Below are positions 7,816 to 16,269 of a stretch of 64,000 nt of DNA, one piece after another. The notes below the pieces were generated by a model. It did no database searches and had not been told where the DNA came from. It was given only the letters and a program-made list of their open reading frames with translations. The DNA comes from Leisingera methylohalidivorans DSM 14336. GTDB taxonomy: Bacteria; Pseudomonadota; Alphaproteobacteria; Rhodobacterales; Rhodobacteraceae. The stretch is taken from positions 441,462 to 505,461 of the forward strand of contig NC_023135.1 in the NCBI RefSeq assembly GCF_000511355.1, read 5' to 3'. Position numbers and translations under genes: made by a program. Every line of letters starts with the position of its first letter. Positions within the stretch are counted from its first letter, which is position 1.

Positions 7816-8676
7816 ATGACCCGTACCGTTTATGTGAATGGCGAATACCTGCCCGAGGGTGAGGCCAAGGTTTCGATCTTCGACCGCGGCTTCCTGTTTG
7901 CCGATGCGGTTTATGAGGTGACTTCGGTTCTGGATGGCAAGCTGATCGATTTTGAAGGCCACGCCGTGCGTCTCGACCGCTCGCTGAAAGAGCTGGACAT
8001 GGCCTCGCCCTGCTCCAAGGAGGAGCTGCTGGAAATCCACCGCAAACTGGTGGAGCTGAACGGCATTGAGGAAGGCCTGGTGTATCTGCAGGTTTCCCGC
8101 GGCTCCGACGGCGACCGGGATTTCGTGTTCCCGTCCGAAGACACCCCGCCGAGCCTGGTGCTGTTCACCCAGAACAAGCCCGGCCTGGCCGACAGCCCGG
8201 CTGCCGCGAAGGGCGCCAAGATCATCTCGATCGAGGACATCCGCTGGGGCCGCCGCGACATCAAGACGGTGCAATTGCTGTATCCGTCGATGGGCAAGAT
8301 GATGGCCAAGAAGGCGGGCTGCGACGATGCCTGGCTGATCGAGGACGGCTATGTGACCGAAGGCACCTCGAACAACGCCTACTATGTGAAGAACGGCAAG
8401 ATCGTGACCCGGCCGCTGTCCAATGACATCCTGCACGGGATCACCCGCGCCGCTGTTCTGCGCCTGGCGGAAGAAGCGCAGATGGAAATCGAGGAGCGCC
8501 TGTTCACCATCGACGAGGCGAAGGCGGCGGATGAGGCCTTTACCACTTCTGCCAGCGCCTTTGTGATGCCGGTGGTGGAGATCGACGGTGTGGCCCTGGG
8601 CGATGGCACCCCCGGCCCGATCGCCAAGCGCCTGCGCGAGATCTACCTGGAGGAAAGCCGCAAGAAAGCGGTTTGA
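7816..8676 (+). CDS. dat: D-amino-acid transaminase
   Basis: A PLP-dependent class IV aminotransferase that exchanges amino groups between D-amino acids (typically D-alanine) and 2-oxo acids, giving D-glutamate. The 286-residue protein opens with VYVNGEYLPEGEAKVSIFDR, has the PLP lysine in RWGRRDIKTVQLL (Lys150), and the cofactor glutamate region EDGYVTEGTSNNAYYV. AAGGAAG precedes the ATG. Placed after dgcN and dgcA, it would feed D-glutamate into their pathway: D-Ala plus 2-oxoglutarate to pyruvate plus D-Glu, then to L-Glu. A branched-chain aminotransferase is less likely given the fit to Dat-type sequences. Confidence 0.92.
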   Translation: MTRTVYVNGEYLPEGEAKVSIFDRGFLFADAVYEVTSVLDGKLIDFEGHAVRLDRSLKELDMASPCSKEELLEIHRKLVELNGIEEGLVYLQVSRGSDGDRDFVFPSEDTPPSLVLFTQNKPGLADSPAAAKGAKIISIEDIRWGRRDIKTVQLLYPSMGKMMAKKAGCDDAWLIEDGYVTEGTSNNAYYVKNGKIVTRPLSNDILHGITRAAVLRLAEEAQMEIEERLFTIDEAKAADEAFTTSASAFVMPVVEIDGVALGDGTPGPIAKRLREIYLEESRKKAV

Positions 8677-9008
8677 GGCGCACAGCCCCGATTGATGATG
8701 CCGGGGCTGATGATGCCCGGATTGATGATGAAGGCCGTCCCGTTGGGGCGGCCTTTCTGCTTCGCGGCAGCATCGTGAGGCCGTCACTACGCGATGTTTC
8801 GATGAGAATTGGCCGTCATTGACGCCTGTCAGTCAACAGTTGCGCGTGAGGCGCAGGAATGTCCCCGCATAGGGTCTTTCACGGCAGGATTTTAACTAAT
8901 TTTACACAAAATGGGCCGGTTCCGGACGAAATAGGATAGGGTGAAGACATAGGACGCGAGCCCGGATGACCGGGTGTTTGCCAGAGTTTCACGTTAGGGA
9001 GTTGCCCC
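8677..9008. other. Intergenic stretch after dat with terminator and degenerate 15-bp repeat
   Basis: Directly after the transaminase stop there are three imperfect 15-bp units (8686-8700, 8701-8715, 8716-8730), each ending in TGATGATG, then the terminator at 8731-8758. The remainder to 9008 contains an AT-richer patch (8890-8912) that may hold the promoter of the next small gene; I see no exact consensus and no coding frame. Confidence 0.6.
8731..8758 (+). terminator. Rho-independent terminator of the dgc/dat operon
   Basis: Arms AAGGCCGTCCC and GGGGCGGCCTT with a 3-nt loop followed by TCT. It closes the MFS-dgcN-dgcA-dat run. Confidence 0.75.
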
Positions 9009-9245
9009 ATGGACCAGACCTTTCAGCCGGAGTTTGCAGCAGTTGCGGAAGGCCCGTCAGCCGCGGGCGGCGAGGCCGAGATCCTGGCATCCGTGCGCAG
9101 GATCCTGACAACCGAAGTGTCGATTGACCCGGAGATCGCGCAGGCGGCGGCCAAGCGCGGCTGGTTCGCGGGCAATGGCCAGGCGTCGGAGCGTGCAATC
9201 AAAAGCTCGCTTGCGGCCCGGTTGCTTGGCCGGTTCCGCGGCTAG
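9009..9245 (+). CDS. Small hypothetical protein
   Basis: A 78-residue, mildly acidic then basic protein with no membrane segment or signal peptide. AGGGAG lies six bases before the ATG and codon third positions are GC-rich, which supports real coding. The middle part EAEILASVRRILTTEVS looks like an amphipathic helix and the C-terminus ends in a basic stretch (SSLAARLLGRFRG). I do not recognise a family. It is a single-gene unit between the dat terminator and a convergent DUF1244 gene. Confidence 0.6.
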   Translation: MDQTFQPEFAAVAEGPSAAGGEAEILASVRRILTTEVSIDPEIAQAAAKRGWFAGNGQASERAIKSSLAARLLGRFRG

Positions 9246-9388
9246 GTTTCACTGCTCTGCCGGGGCGGCAGCCGGTACTCCGAAGGCTGTAAGCCGTGTG
9301 TTGGGCGGGGCGGCGGTATTCACCGCCGTTCTTCGGCTGCAAAACCGCATCCCCGCCCGCAGGCGCCGGAACAGGCCTGCTGACCAGC

Positions 9389-9703
9389 CTATTGCTTGCC
9401 CGCCACGTTTTCCTTGAACGAGACCTCGAATTCCGCCTGTTTCTCCGGACCGGCCTCGGTCTGGTAGCCGGCTTTCCACTCGGCCATGGTCATGCCGTAA
9501 TAGGCCTCGCGCGCGGCGGTCTTGTCCATGTCGATGCCGCGCTCGTTGGCCGCCTCCTGGTACCAGCGCGCCAGGCAGTTGCGGCAGAAACCGGCCATGT
9601 TCATCAGGTCGATGTTCTGCACATCGGTGCGGTCTTCCATCAGGTGCTTTTGCAAGCGGCGGAAGGCGGCGGCCTGGATTTCAATCTCGGTTTGCTTGTC
9701 CAT
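9389..9703 (-). CDS. DUF1244 domain-containing protein
   Basis: A 104-residue cytosolic protein of the DUF1244 family, known from structures as a small helical fold but without assigned function. The conserved core is RTDVQNIDLMNMAGFCRNCL followed by ARWYQEAANERG, with two cysteines (FCRNC) and a C-terminal MTMAEWKAGYQ. The start at 9703 has AAGGAG upstream. It precedes, on the minus strand, nothing that looks functionally linked; a DUF6868 gene lies upstream. Confidence 0.93.
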   Translation of the reverse strand: MDKQTEIEIQAAAFRRLQKHLMEDRTDVQNIDLMNMAGFCRNCLARWYQEAANERGIDMDKTAAREAYYGMTMAEWKAGYQTEAGPEKQAEFEVSFKENVAGKQ

Positions 9704-9788
9704 GGCTGGACTCCTTCGGTTCGTTCTGCGGGTCTGCGGCAAGGCCTAGCAGCCGGGGCGGAGGCGGGCAATGGCACCGGGCAGGGGA

Positions 9789-10028
9789 TCAGATCAGCTG
9801 CAGCGCGGCCCAAGGCCCCAGTGCCGTTGTCAGGATCAGGATCTTATAGGTCCCAAGCCAGCGGTAGATGGTTAGGCTGACATCCGCAGGCGCCAGTCCG
9901 AACATGCGGGCGTGCAGACTGGCCGCCCAGTCCTGCATCAGCAGCATCAGAACGGCAGAGAGCGTGAACAGGCCGAGATGCAGAACGGTCAGCCAGCCGA
10001 AGAAGGCAGAGAGGGTGTCCTGTGTCAT
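9789..10028 (-). CDS. DUF6868 family small membrane protein
   Basis: A 79-residue protein with two predicted membrane helices (about residues 11-31 and 60-79). The pattern SAFFGWLTVLHLGLFTLSAV, then LHARMFGLAPADV and a tyrosine-rich YRWLGTYKI, matches my memory of the DUF6868 family. AAGGATCCCTC precedes the ATG. Function unknown; it may form an operon with the downstream DUF1244 gene, 85 bp away. Confidence 0.8.
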   Translation of the reverse strand: MTQDTLSAFFGWLTVLHLGLFTLSAVLMLLMQDWAASLHARMFGLAPADVSLTIYRWLGTYKILILTTALGPWAALQLI

Positions 10029-10155
10029 GAGGGATCCTTTCCCGGTATCGCCCGCGTTTCCCTAACAGATATGGGGAGGCGCGGCTGCGCGCGCAATGGC
10101 GGCAGCCGTTTGCCGGTGCCGGAAACGGCCAGGAAAAATCGATTATCCGGCCGGA

Positions 10156-10893
10156 TCAGAGGCCGGAGGCGTCCAGCGCCCTGGGCAGGATGCGGGCCAG
10201 ATGCCCGGCCCAGGCGTGCTGGCCGCTGTGTTCGGCGATCAGGTCGTTTCTAAGCTCAACCAGCGTGTTGGGGCGTCCGGGTTTGGTGGCGTGGGTCTCG
10301 ATCGCGTCGCCGGGCAGGTGGCCGGTGTAGGGCTGATTGACGCCGGTGCAGAACGCATCCTCGCGCTTCAGTTCTTCGATCACGAAGGGTGAAAACCGCT
10401 CGCCTTCGGGAAACAGGATGCCGATCTCCCAAGGACGCGGTTCCCGCCCGCGCAGCTGGCGGGTGAAGCTGTGGATCGAAACGATCACCGTGCCGGGGCG
10501 TTCGGCCAGCCGGGCCAGGGCGCGGTGGTACGGGCGGTAGCACTTCTCCAGCCGCTCGGTCAGCTCGGCCGCGCCGGCGTGGCGGTTGGCCGGGATGATG
10601 GTGCCGTCGTAAAGCTTCATCAGAAGCGTCGGGTCATCCTCGCCGCGGTTGGGGTCGATCACCAGGCGGGAGAAATTCGAGGCCACCACCGGCGCGTCCA
10701 GCATCCCGCCCAGCAGCTTGGCCACCTCGTAGGCGCCGACGTCATATGCGATGTGGCGCTCCATATCCGCACGCGGCAGGCCCAGATCGCCGCCGCCGGC
10801 AAACTCCGGCACATGATTGGTTGCATGGTCGCAGGTGATCAGCCAGCGGGCGGGGCGGTCTGCACCGTGAACAAAATAGGGTGTGTATGTCAT
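10156..10893 (-). CDS. N-formylglutamate amidohydrolase family protein
   Basis: A 245-residue enzyme of the family that hydrolyses N-formyl-L-glutamate to formate and glutamate (last step of one histidine breakdown route). Zinc-site motifs are visible as LITCDHATNHVPEFAG, DVGAYEVAKLLGG and LVIDPNRGEDD. The start at 10893 begins MTYTPYFVHGADRPA; upstream codons in frame lack family similarity. No hut genes are adjacent, so it may act on another N-acyl amino acid. With dgcN and dgcA 3 kb away, hydrolysis of N-acetylglutamate is a speculative alternative. Confidence 0.88.
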   Translation of the reverse strand: MTYTPYFVHGADRPARWLITCDHATNHVPEFAGGGDLGLPRADMERHIAYDVGAYEVAKLLGGMLDAPVVASNFSRLVIDPNRGEDDPTLLMKLYDGTIIPANRHAGAAELTERLEKCYRPYHRALARLAERPGTVIVSIHSFTRQLRGREPRPWEIGILFPEGERFSPFVIEELKREDAFCTGVNQPYTGHLPGDAIETHATKPGRPNTLVELRNDLIAEHSGQHAWAGHLARILPRALDASGL

Positions 10894-11013
10894 GAGCCTG
10901 ATATGTTTTGCCGCAAGCTGTTTACGGGAGTTGCGGCAGAATGGGAATTGGGGGATAAGCACCCTGAACGCTGTTTGCGGTAACATATTTCAGGTCCGGA
11001 GGAGAAGACCCCT

Positions 11014-12459
11014 ATGAAACGCTCGCGCAATGTGAAGATTGTCGCCACCCTGGGGCCGGCTTCGGAAACCTATGAAACCATCCGCGCCCTGCATGAAGCC
11101 GGCGCCGACGTGTTCCGGCTGAACATGTCGCACGGCAGCCACCCGGAGATTGCCGAAAAGCACCGGATCATCCGCCAGGTGGAGCAGGATCTGGACAGCC
11201 CGATCGCGATCCTGGCTGACCTTCAGGGGCCGAAACTGCGGGTGGGTGTCTTTGCCAATGGTGCCGAAGATCTGGTGGAAGGCGCCAGGTTCCGTCTTGA
11301 TCTGGACGAGGCCGAGGGCGACGTGAACCGGGTGTGCCTGCCGCATCCCGAGATTTTCCAGGCGCTGGAGCCGGGCGCGCATCTCTTGGTCAATGACGGC
11401 AAGATCCGTCTGGCGGTCGCGGACTGCGGTCCGGATTTCGCCGATTGCGTGGTGGAGACCGGCGGCACCATTTCGAACCGCAAGGGCGTGAACGTGCCCG
11501 ACGTGGTGCTGCCGCTGGCGGCGCTGTCGGAGAAGGACCGCGCGGATCTGGAGTTTGTCTGCGATCTTGGCGTTGACTGGCTGGCGCTGTCCTTCGTGCA
11601 GCGCGCCAAGGACGTGTTTGAGGCCCGCCAGCTGGCCGACGGCCGCGCCGCGGTGCTGTCAAAGATCGAAAAACCGCAGGCGGTGGAGGATTTCGAGGCC
11701 ATCCTGGATGCCTCGGACGGGATCATGGTGGCGCGCGGCGACCTTGGGGTGGAGCTGCCGGTGGCGGCGGTGCCGCCGATCCAGAAGCGGCTGGTGCGCA
11801 AGTGCCGGGCAGCGGCCAAGCCGGTGATCGTGGCGACCCAGATGCTGGAAAGCATGATCGAAAGCCCGATGCCGACCCGCGCCGAAGTCTCGGACGTGGC
11901 GACCGCCATCTATGAAGGCACCGACGCGATCATGCTGAGTGCCGAAAGCGCGGCCGGCCAGTATCCGATCGAAGCCGTGCAGACCATGAACAAGGTCGCG
12001 ATCGAGGTCGAGGCAGACCCCACCTATACCCAGATCATCGCCGCCTCGCGTTCGGCCAAGGGCACCACCGTGGCCGATGGCATTGTGGCGGCGGCGCGCG
12101 AGATTGCCGAGAAGACCGAGATCAAGGCGATCTGCTGTTTCACCCAGTCCGGCACCACCGCGCTGCTGACCGCGCGCGAACGCCCCGGCGTGCCGATCAT
12201 CGCCATGACTCCGGTCAGCGCCACGGCGCGGCGGCTGTGCCTCAGCTGGGGGTGCAAATGCGTGATGACGCCGGAGCTGGACCGCTTCAAAGGCGCTGTG
12301 GTGAACGCGGCGCGGGCGGCGCGCGCCGGCGGCTACGCCGGCGACACGGACCAGATCGTGGTCACTGCCGGGGTGCCCTTCAACGTGCCGGGCACCACCA
12401 ACATCCTGCGCATTGCCCCCTGCGATGAGCGATTGATTTACAGCACCGATCCGGAATAA
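11014..12459 (+). CDS. pyk: Pyruvate kinase
   Basis: Catalyses phosphoenolpyruvate plus ADP to pyruvate plus ATP, the last step of glycolysis, in the cytosol. The 481-residue length is standard. Recognisable features are the N-terminal RSRNVKIVATLGPASETYE, the substrate arginine region VFRLNMSHGSH, the catalytic lysine in LSKIEKPQAVEDF, the metal site IMVARGDLGVELP, and the TQMLESMIESPMPTRAEVSD signature. The C-terminal allosteric domain is complete. GGAGGAGAAGACCCCT precedes the ATG. It is followed by a small membrane-protein gene. Confidence 0.98.
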   Translation: MKRSRNVKIVATLGPASETYETIRALHEAGADVFRLNMSHGSHPEIAEKHRIIRQVEQDLDSPIAILADLQGPKLRVGVFANGAEDLVEGARFRLDLDEAEGDVNRVCLPHPEIFQALEPGAHLLVNDGKIRLAVADCGPDFADCVVETGGTISNRKGVNVPDVVLPLAALSEKDRADLEFVCDLGVDWLALSFVQRAKDVFEARQLADGRAAVLSKIEKPQAVEDFEAILDASDGIMVARGDLGVELPVAAVPPIQKRLVRKCRAAAKPVIVATQMLESMIESPMPTRAEVSDVATAIYEGTDAIMLSAESAAGQYPIEAVQTMNKVAIEVEADPTYTQIIAASRSAKGTTVADGIVAAAREIAEKTEIKAICCFTQSGTTALLTARERPGVPIIAMTPVSATARRLCLSWGCKCVMTPELDRFKGAVVNAARAARAGGYAGDTDQIVVTAGVPFNVPGTTNILRIAPCDERLIYSTDPE

Positions 12460-12557
12460 CGGCAGGCTGCTTGCCTGCCGGGCGGCAGCCCGATTTGAAA
12501 GCGCCGCCCCTAGGCCTACCATTTCCCTGTGTCAGGTTGTGACGGGGGACGGGGTTT

Positions 12558-12779
12558 ATGGGAACTGATCTGCCGCTGATTGCGGGGCTGGCGATTGCCG
12601 GGTTTTCGGTGCCGTCGGTTCTGTCGGCCTTCAGCGAACAGCGGCCGCCGCGGGCCTCCGCGGCGGCCATTCTGATTGCCATCGGCCTGATCACCTATGC
12701 GGTGCTGATGAAGCCCGGCGGCTACCGCGTGGACGAGATCCCGGATGCGTTTTTCCGGGTACTGGGACGTCTTCTGTAG
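12558..12779 (+). CDS. Small conserved membrane protein of unknown function
   Basis: A 73-residue protein with two hydrophobic helices (about residues 6-23 and 36-52) separated by an arginine-containing loop SEQRPPRAS, and a C-terminal amphipathic tail with [16 protein letters not shown]. Similar proteins follow pyruvate kinase in other roseobacters as far as I recall, which supports a real gene. Function unknown. It lies between pyk and rpmI-rplT on the same strand. Confidence 0.75.
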   Translation: MGTDLPLIAGLAIAGFSVPSVLSAFSEQRPPRASAAAILIAIGLITYAVLMKPGGYRVDEIPDAFFRVLGRLL

Positions 12780-12897
12780 AGAATCGGCTTGCCCATCCGG
12801 CAGGCATTGCGTATTGGGCAGCTCTGTTCCGCGTGGCCGGCCTTTCTTAGGCATGCCGAGTCGCGCGTCTAGCGAACCCGCATTGAAGGAGACGGAA

Positions 12898-13098
12898 ATG
12901 CCCAAGATGAAGACAAAGTCGAGCGCCAAAAAGCGCTTTAAGGTGACCGCGACCGGCAAGGTCCTGGCAGGTCAGGCCGGCAAGCGCCACGGCATGATCA
13001 AACGGACCCGCAAGTTCATCCGCGACGCCCGCGGCACCACCACCCTGTCGGCACCCGACGCAAAGATCGTCAAGGGCTTCATGCCCTACGACCGCTAA
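12898..13098 (+). CDS. rpmI: 50S ribosomal protein L35
   Basis: A 66-residue, highly basic protein of the large ribosomal subunit. The N-terminus [20 protein letters not shown] and the motif [18 protein letters not shown] are diagnostic. AAGGAG precedes the ATG at 12898. It is co-transcribed with rplT 14 bp downstream, the standard rpmI-rplT pair; infC, often in this operon, is not next to it here. Confidence 0.98.
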   Translation: MPKMKTKSSAKKRFKVTATGKVLAGQAGKRHGMIKRTRKFIRDARGTTTLSAPDAKIVKGFMPYDR

Positions 13099-13112
13099 GA
13101 GGAGATTGAGAT

Positions 13113-13478
13113 ATGTCCCGCGTTAAAGGTGGTACCGTCACTCACGCCCGTCACAAGAAGGTCATCAAGGCAGCCAAAGGTTACTACGGCCGCCGCAAGA
13201 ATACCTTCAAGGTCGCCCGTCAGGCCGTCGACAAGGCGAACCAGTATGCAACCCGCGACCGCAAGAACCGCAAGCGCAACTTCCGCGCGCTGTGGATCCA
13301 GCGGATCAACGCTGCTGTCCGTTCGCATGACGAAGCGCTGACCTATTCCCGCTTCATCAACGGCCTGACCCTGGCCGGCATCGAAGTGGACCGTAAGGTT
13401 CTGGCCGACCTGGCCGTGCATGAGCCCGAAGCCTTTGGTGCCATCGTGCGCCAGGCACAGGACGCGCTGGCCGCCTAA
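13113..13478 (+). CDS. rplT: 50S ribosomal protein L20
   Basis: A 121-residue large-subunit protein needed early in 50S assembly, and in many bacteria an autoregulator of the rpmI-rplT operon. Clear motifs are [40 protein letters not shown] and [27 protein letters not shown] precedes the start. A terminator follows at 13503-13534. Confidence 0.98.
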   Translation: MSRVKGGTVTHARHKKVIKAAKGYYGRRKNTFKVARQAVDKANQYATRDRKNRKRNFRALWIQRINAAVRSHDEALTYSRFINGLTLAGIEVDRKVLADLAVHEPEAFGAIVRQAQDALAA

Positions 13479-13502
13479 GCCGCCAGACGATCGGAATTCA
13501 GG

Positions 13503-13534
13503 AAAGGCCGCTCCATCGGGGGCGGCCTTTTTTG
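13503..13534 (+). terminator. Rho-independent terminator after rplT
   Basis: Arms AAGGCCGCTCC and GGGGCGGCCTT around a 4-nt loop, followed by TTTT, 25 bp past the rplT stop. Confidence 0.85.
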
Positions 13535-13657
13535 CTGCGCCGGGGCGGGCCTGGGGTTTGCCCCTGGCGGCTGGCAGGGGCGCGCATCTTGTGCCGGCGT
13601 CCCAGGCATGCAGTAATCCCGGCTGAATGGTCAAATGTCTGGAAAGAGACGCCAAGC

Positions 13658-14074
13658 ATGATTGCCTATGTCACCGTTGGTGCAGATGACATCGCGCGTG
13701 CAAAGCGGTTTTACTCCGCGCTGCTGCCGGCCCTTGGCTACGCATTGAAAGAGGGGCCTGAGGGGCTCAGCTACGCCTTGCCTGCTGAGCCGGGCCAGTC
13801 ACCCGTTCTGCCGGATTTTTACGTCAAGCCAGCCTTCGATGGGCGTCCGGCATCGGCCGGCAACGGGTCCATGGTCGCCTTTGAGGCACGCAATCAAAAG
13901 CAGGTTCGCGACCTTCATGCCGCCGCGCTTGCCGCAGGCGGTTCCGACGAGGGTCGCCCTGGTTTCCGCGCCTCTTACGGCCCCCGCTTTTATGTGGGCT
14001 ACCTGCGCGACCCTCAAGGCAATAAGATCGCGCTTTTCTCCTGCAACCCGAAGGAACCGGGGCGCAGCGGCTAG
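13658..14074 (+). CDS. VOC (glyoxalase/bleomycin resistance) superfamily protein
   Basis: A 138-residue single-domain protein of the vicinal oxygen chelate fold, which includes glyoxalase I, fosfomycin resistance and dioxygenase enzymes. The start VTVGADDIARAKRFYSALLP and the end YVGYLRDPQGNKIALFSC are typical of the first and last strand-helix units. The frame is open further upstream but the first ATG with family similarity is at 13658. It stands alone, with its substrate unknown. Confidence 0.9.
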   Translation: MIAYVTVGADDIARAKRFYSALLPALGYALKEGPEGLSYALPAEPGQSPVLPDFYVKPAFDGRPASAGNGSMVAFEARNQKQVRDLHAAALAAGGSDEGRPGFRASYGPRFYVGYLRDPQGNKIALFSCNPKEPGRSG

Positions 14075-14147
14075 CGCAGGCTGCATCGGCGGAGGATGCC
14101 CGCCGCCGCGGCGCGGAAGGCCGGGCTGACCTGCGGAAAACCGCCCC

Positions 14148-14750
14148 TCACCACATCCGGGACTTGGCGTATTCCGCGTATCCCGCATCATAGGCTTCGG
14201 CCTCGAGCTCCGCCTCCTGCTCCTGCAGGAACTGCCCCGCGGTGGGCAGCGCAGGGCGCCCGGCGTCCGCATCCCACAGGCGGGAGCGCAGGATTGCCTT
14301 GGCGCATTGAAAGTACAGTTCTTCGAGGGTGATCACCGCCACCGTCGCGGGCCGCAGGGTCTTGCGCTCAAACGCAGCGCGGGCGGAGCTGTCCGCTGTC
14401 AGGAAGGCGGAGCCATTGACCCGCACCACATTGGTGCTGCCATGCACCATGAACATCAGGCTGACACGGCTGTCGCGCACGATGTTGCGCAGCGAATCGA
14501 GCCGGTTGTTGCCGCGCCAGTCCGGCAGCCAGAGGGTCCGCTGATCCGCGATATGCACCACCGGGCCGTCATCGCCGCGCGGGCTGGCATCGGTGCCCTC
14601 AGCGCCGACGGTGGACAGCACCAGAAAGCGGGAGGCAGCTATCCACTCCCGGTACAGCGGTGTCAGCCGGGTGGCGACCTTGGTCAGGGACCGCGGCGCG
14701 GCGGCGCCGTAGATCTGTTCAAGGGTTTCAGTGCTGGTGATTTTCTGCAT
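14148..14750 (-). CDS. Pyridoxamine 5'-phosphate oxidase family FMN-binding protein
   Basis: A 200-residue protein of the PPOX-like split-barrel family (the MSMEG_1061-type group), expected to bind FMN and act as an oxidoreductase of unknown substrate. It carries the family pattern FLVLSTVGAEGTDASPRGDD, then LWLPDWRGNNRLDSLRNIV and VRVNGSAFLT. The ATG at 14750 has AAAGGAGG eight bases upstream. It is divergent from an AraC regulator, 67 bp apart, which suggests that regulator controls it. Confidence 0.9.
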   Translation of the reverse strand: MQKITSTETLEQIYGAAAPRSLTKVATRLTPLYREWIAASRFLVLSTVGAEGTDASPRGDDGPVVHIADQRTLWLPDWRGNNRLDSLRNIVRDSRVSLMFMVHGSTNVVRVNGSAFLTADSSARAAFERKTLRPATVAVITLEELYFQCAKAILRSRLWDADAGRPALPTAGQFLQEQEAELEAEAYDAGYAEYAKSRMW

Positions 14751-14817
14751 GCCCGGGCCTCCTTTTGCAGGCAATGTAGCTTGCCCTTTTGGCGCATTGG
14801 GGCCAGTTTTTGCTCAA

Positions 14818-15585
14818 ATGGGCCAAACAGATGATATCCGGAGGCGGGGCTGGTCCTCGTCCGATGCGGTGCAAACGCTGCCGCATGGGGTGGCATCTTA
14901 TGCCCGGACGTACCGGGATGGCTATGTCTCCGCCTGGCATGACCACCCGCGCCATCAGCTGGTCTATGCCGTTGCCGGGCTGATGATGGCCAAGGCCGAT
15001 GGCACCAGCTGGGCGGTGCCTGCGGGCACAGGTCTGATCGTGCCTGCGGCCATGCTGCACGAGATCCGGATGGTGGGAGAGGTGCAGCTGCAATCCTTGT
15101 ATATCGATCCGGCGGAAACCGGCGCCGGGGCGATGGCGGCTTGCCGTGCGGTAACGGTCTCCGGGCTGCTGGCGGGGCTGATTGCGGCGCTGTGCGCAAT
15201 GGGCAATCCCTGGCCGCTGCCGCCCCGGGCGCATCACCTGAGCCAGCTGATCCTGATCGAACTGGGGGCGGCGCCAGACACGCCGCTGGCGCTGCCGTAC
15301 CCGCCGGACGCGCGGCTGCGCCGGGTGTGCGATGCGCTGATGGCGGATCCGGGAAGTGCGCGGACAATTGACCATTGGGCGGCGCTGGCAGGGATGAGCC
15401 GCCGTTCCTTCACCCGGGCGTTTCAGCGGCAGACCGGCCGCAGCTTCGGCCAGTGGCGGGAGCGGCTGCGCTGCCAGATTGCCTTGCGGGCGCAAGCGCG
15501 GGGCGCGGCGATGGAGCAGGTTGCACGCGATCTTGGCTATGCCAGCCGCTATGCGCTGCAGGCGATGATGCGGCGGCGGGTGTAA
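14818..15585 (+). CDS. AraC family transcriptional regulator
   Basis: A 255-residue activator with an N-terminal cupin-like sensor (AWHDHPRHQLVYAVAGLMMA) and a C-terminal pair of helix-turn-helix motifs (LAGMSRRSFTRAFQRQTGRS, then VARDLGYASRYALQAMMRRR). The frame remains open upstream and overlaps the divergent PPOX gene; the ATG at 14818 fits the family's usual length and the divergent spacing. It probably regulates itself and the PPOX gene at 14148-14750. Effector unknown. Confidence 0.9.
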   Translation: MGQTDDIRRRGWSSSDAVQTLPHGVASYARTYRDGYVSAWHDHPRHQLVYAVAGLMMAKADGTSWAVPAGTGLIVPAAMLHEIRMVGEVQLQSLYIDPAETGAGAMAACRAVTVSGLLAGLIAALCAMGNPWPLPPRAHHLSQLILIELGAAPDTPLALPYPPDARLRRVCDALMADPGSARTIDHWAALAGMSRRSFTRAFQRQTGRSFGQWRERLRCQIALRAQARGAAMEQVARDLGYASRYALQAMMRRRV

Positions 15586-15740
15586 GGCCAAACCGGCCAT
15601 TGCATTCGCACAGCTTTTGCGGGATACGGGCGCGGGCGGCTTTTCCTGTGCGTGCGCTGGTGCGATCCTTGCGCATACTGGCTTTTACAGGCCGGGTTCC
15701 GGATCCAGGCTGCCGGGCTTGAAATCTTCGGAGTTACACC

Positions 15741-16124
15741 ATGAACAAGACTGTCCTTTTGTTGCCCTTGCTGGCCTTGGCTGCATGCGGCGACGAATTC
15801 AGTTATCCGTCGCAGCTGGAACGGCAGTCGCAGGCGGCCGCGCAGGCCGCATCCACCCCGGTTGACCAGATCACGCTTGCGCGTGGTGCAAGCATCAATG
15901 GCGGAAATTTTCAGGTGCTTGGCCCGCTGAAAACGTCAGTGGGCAAGCCAACCGCCTTCCACCCGGCGCCGACTGTTGCGGACGCGGAGCAGAAACTGCG
16001 TATTGAGGCGGCAAAGCTGGGGGCAGACGCGGTGATCGAAACAGAAATCGGCGACGTCGTCATCTGCCCGCTCAGCTGGGGCTGCCGGGCCGCCAGCGGC
16101 ACTGCGGTGAAGTTGAGCTACTGA
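15741..16124 (+). CDS. Putative lipoprotein
   Basis: A 127-residue protein with a lipoprotein signal peptide: a short basic N-terminus, a hydrophobic run, and lipobox LALAAC with Cys16 as the probable lipidated residue. The mature part has a glutamine/alanine-rich stretch and then a domain (TVADAEQKLRIEAAKLGADA, ending VIETEIGDV) that resembles small YbjQ- or DUF4156-like folds. It contains two further cysteines near the C-terminus (VICPLSWGC) that could pair. Function unknown; single-gene unit. Confidence 0.8.
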   Translation: MNKTVLLLPLLALAACGDEFSYPSQLERQSQAAAQAASTPVDQITLARGASINGGNFQVLGPLKTSVGKPTAFHPAPTVADAEQKLRIEAAKLGADAVIETEIGDVVICPLSWGCRAASGTAVKLSY

Positions 16125-16269
16125 CGGCCTGGCGGCAACGTCTGGATGCCGCTGCATTGATGCAGAGTTTAGAGAGCCGCTGCCCGAAATCGCAGCAGTT
16201 CCTGCAGCCGTGCGGCCGGAAGCGCTGGAAAAAGCGGCCGCAGGTGTGCCCGGAAAAGCGGATTGAGCG

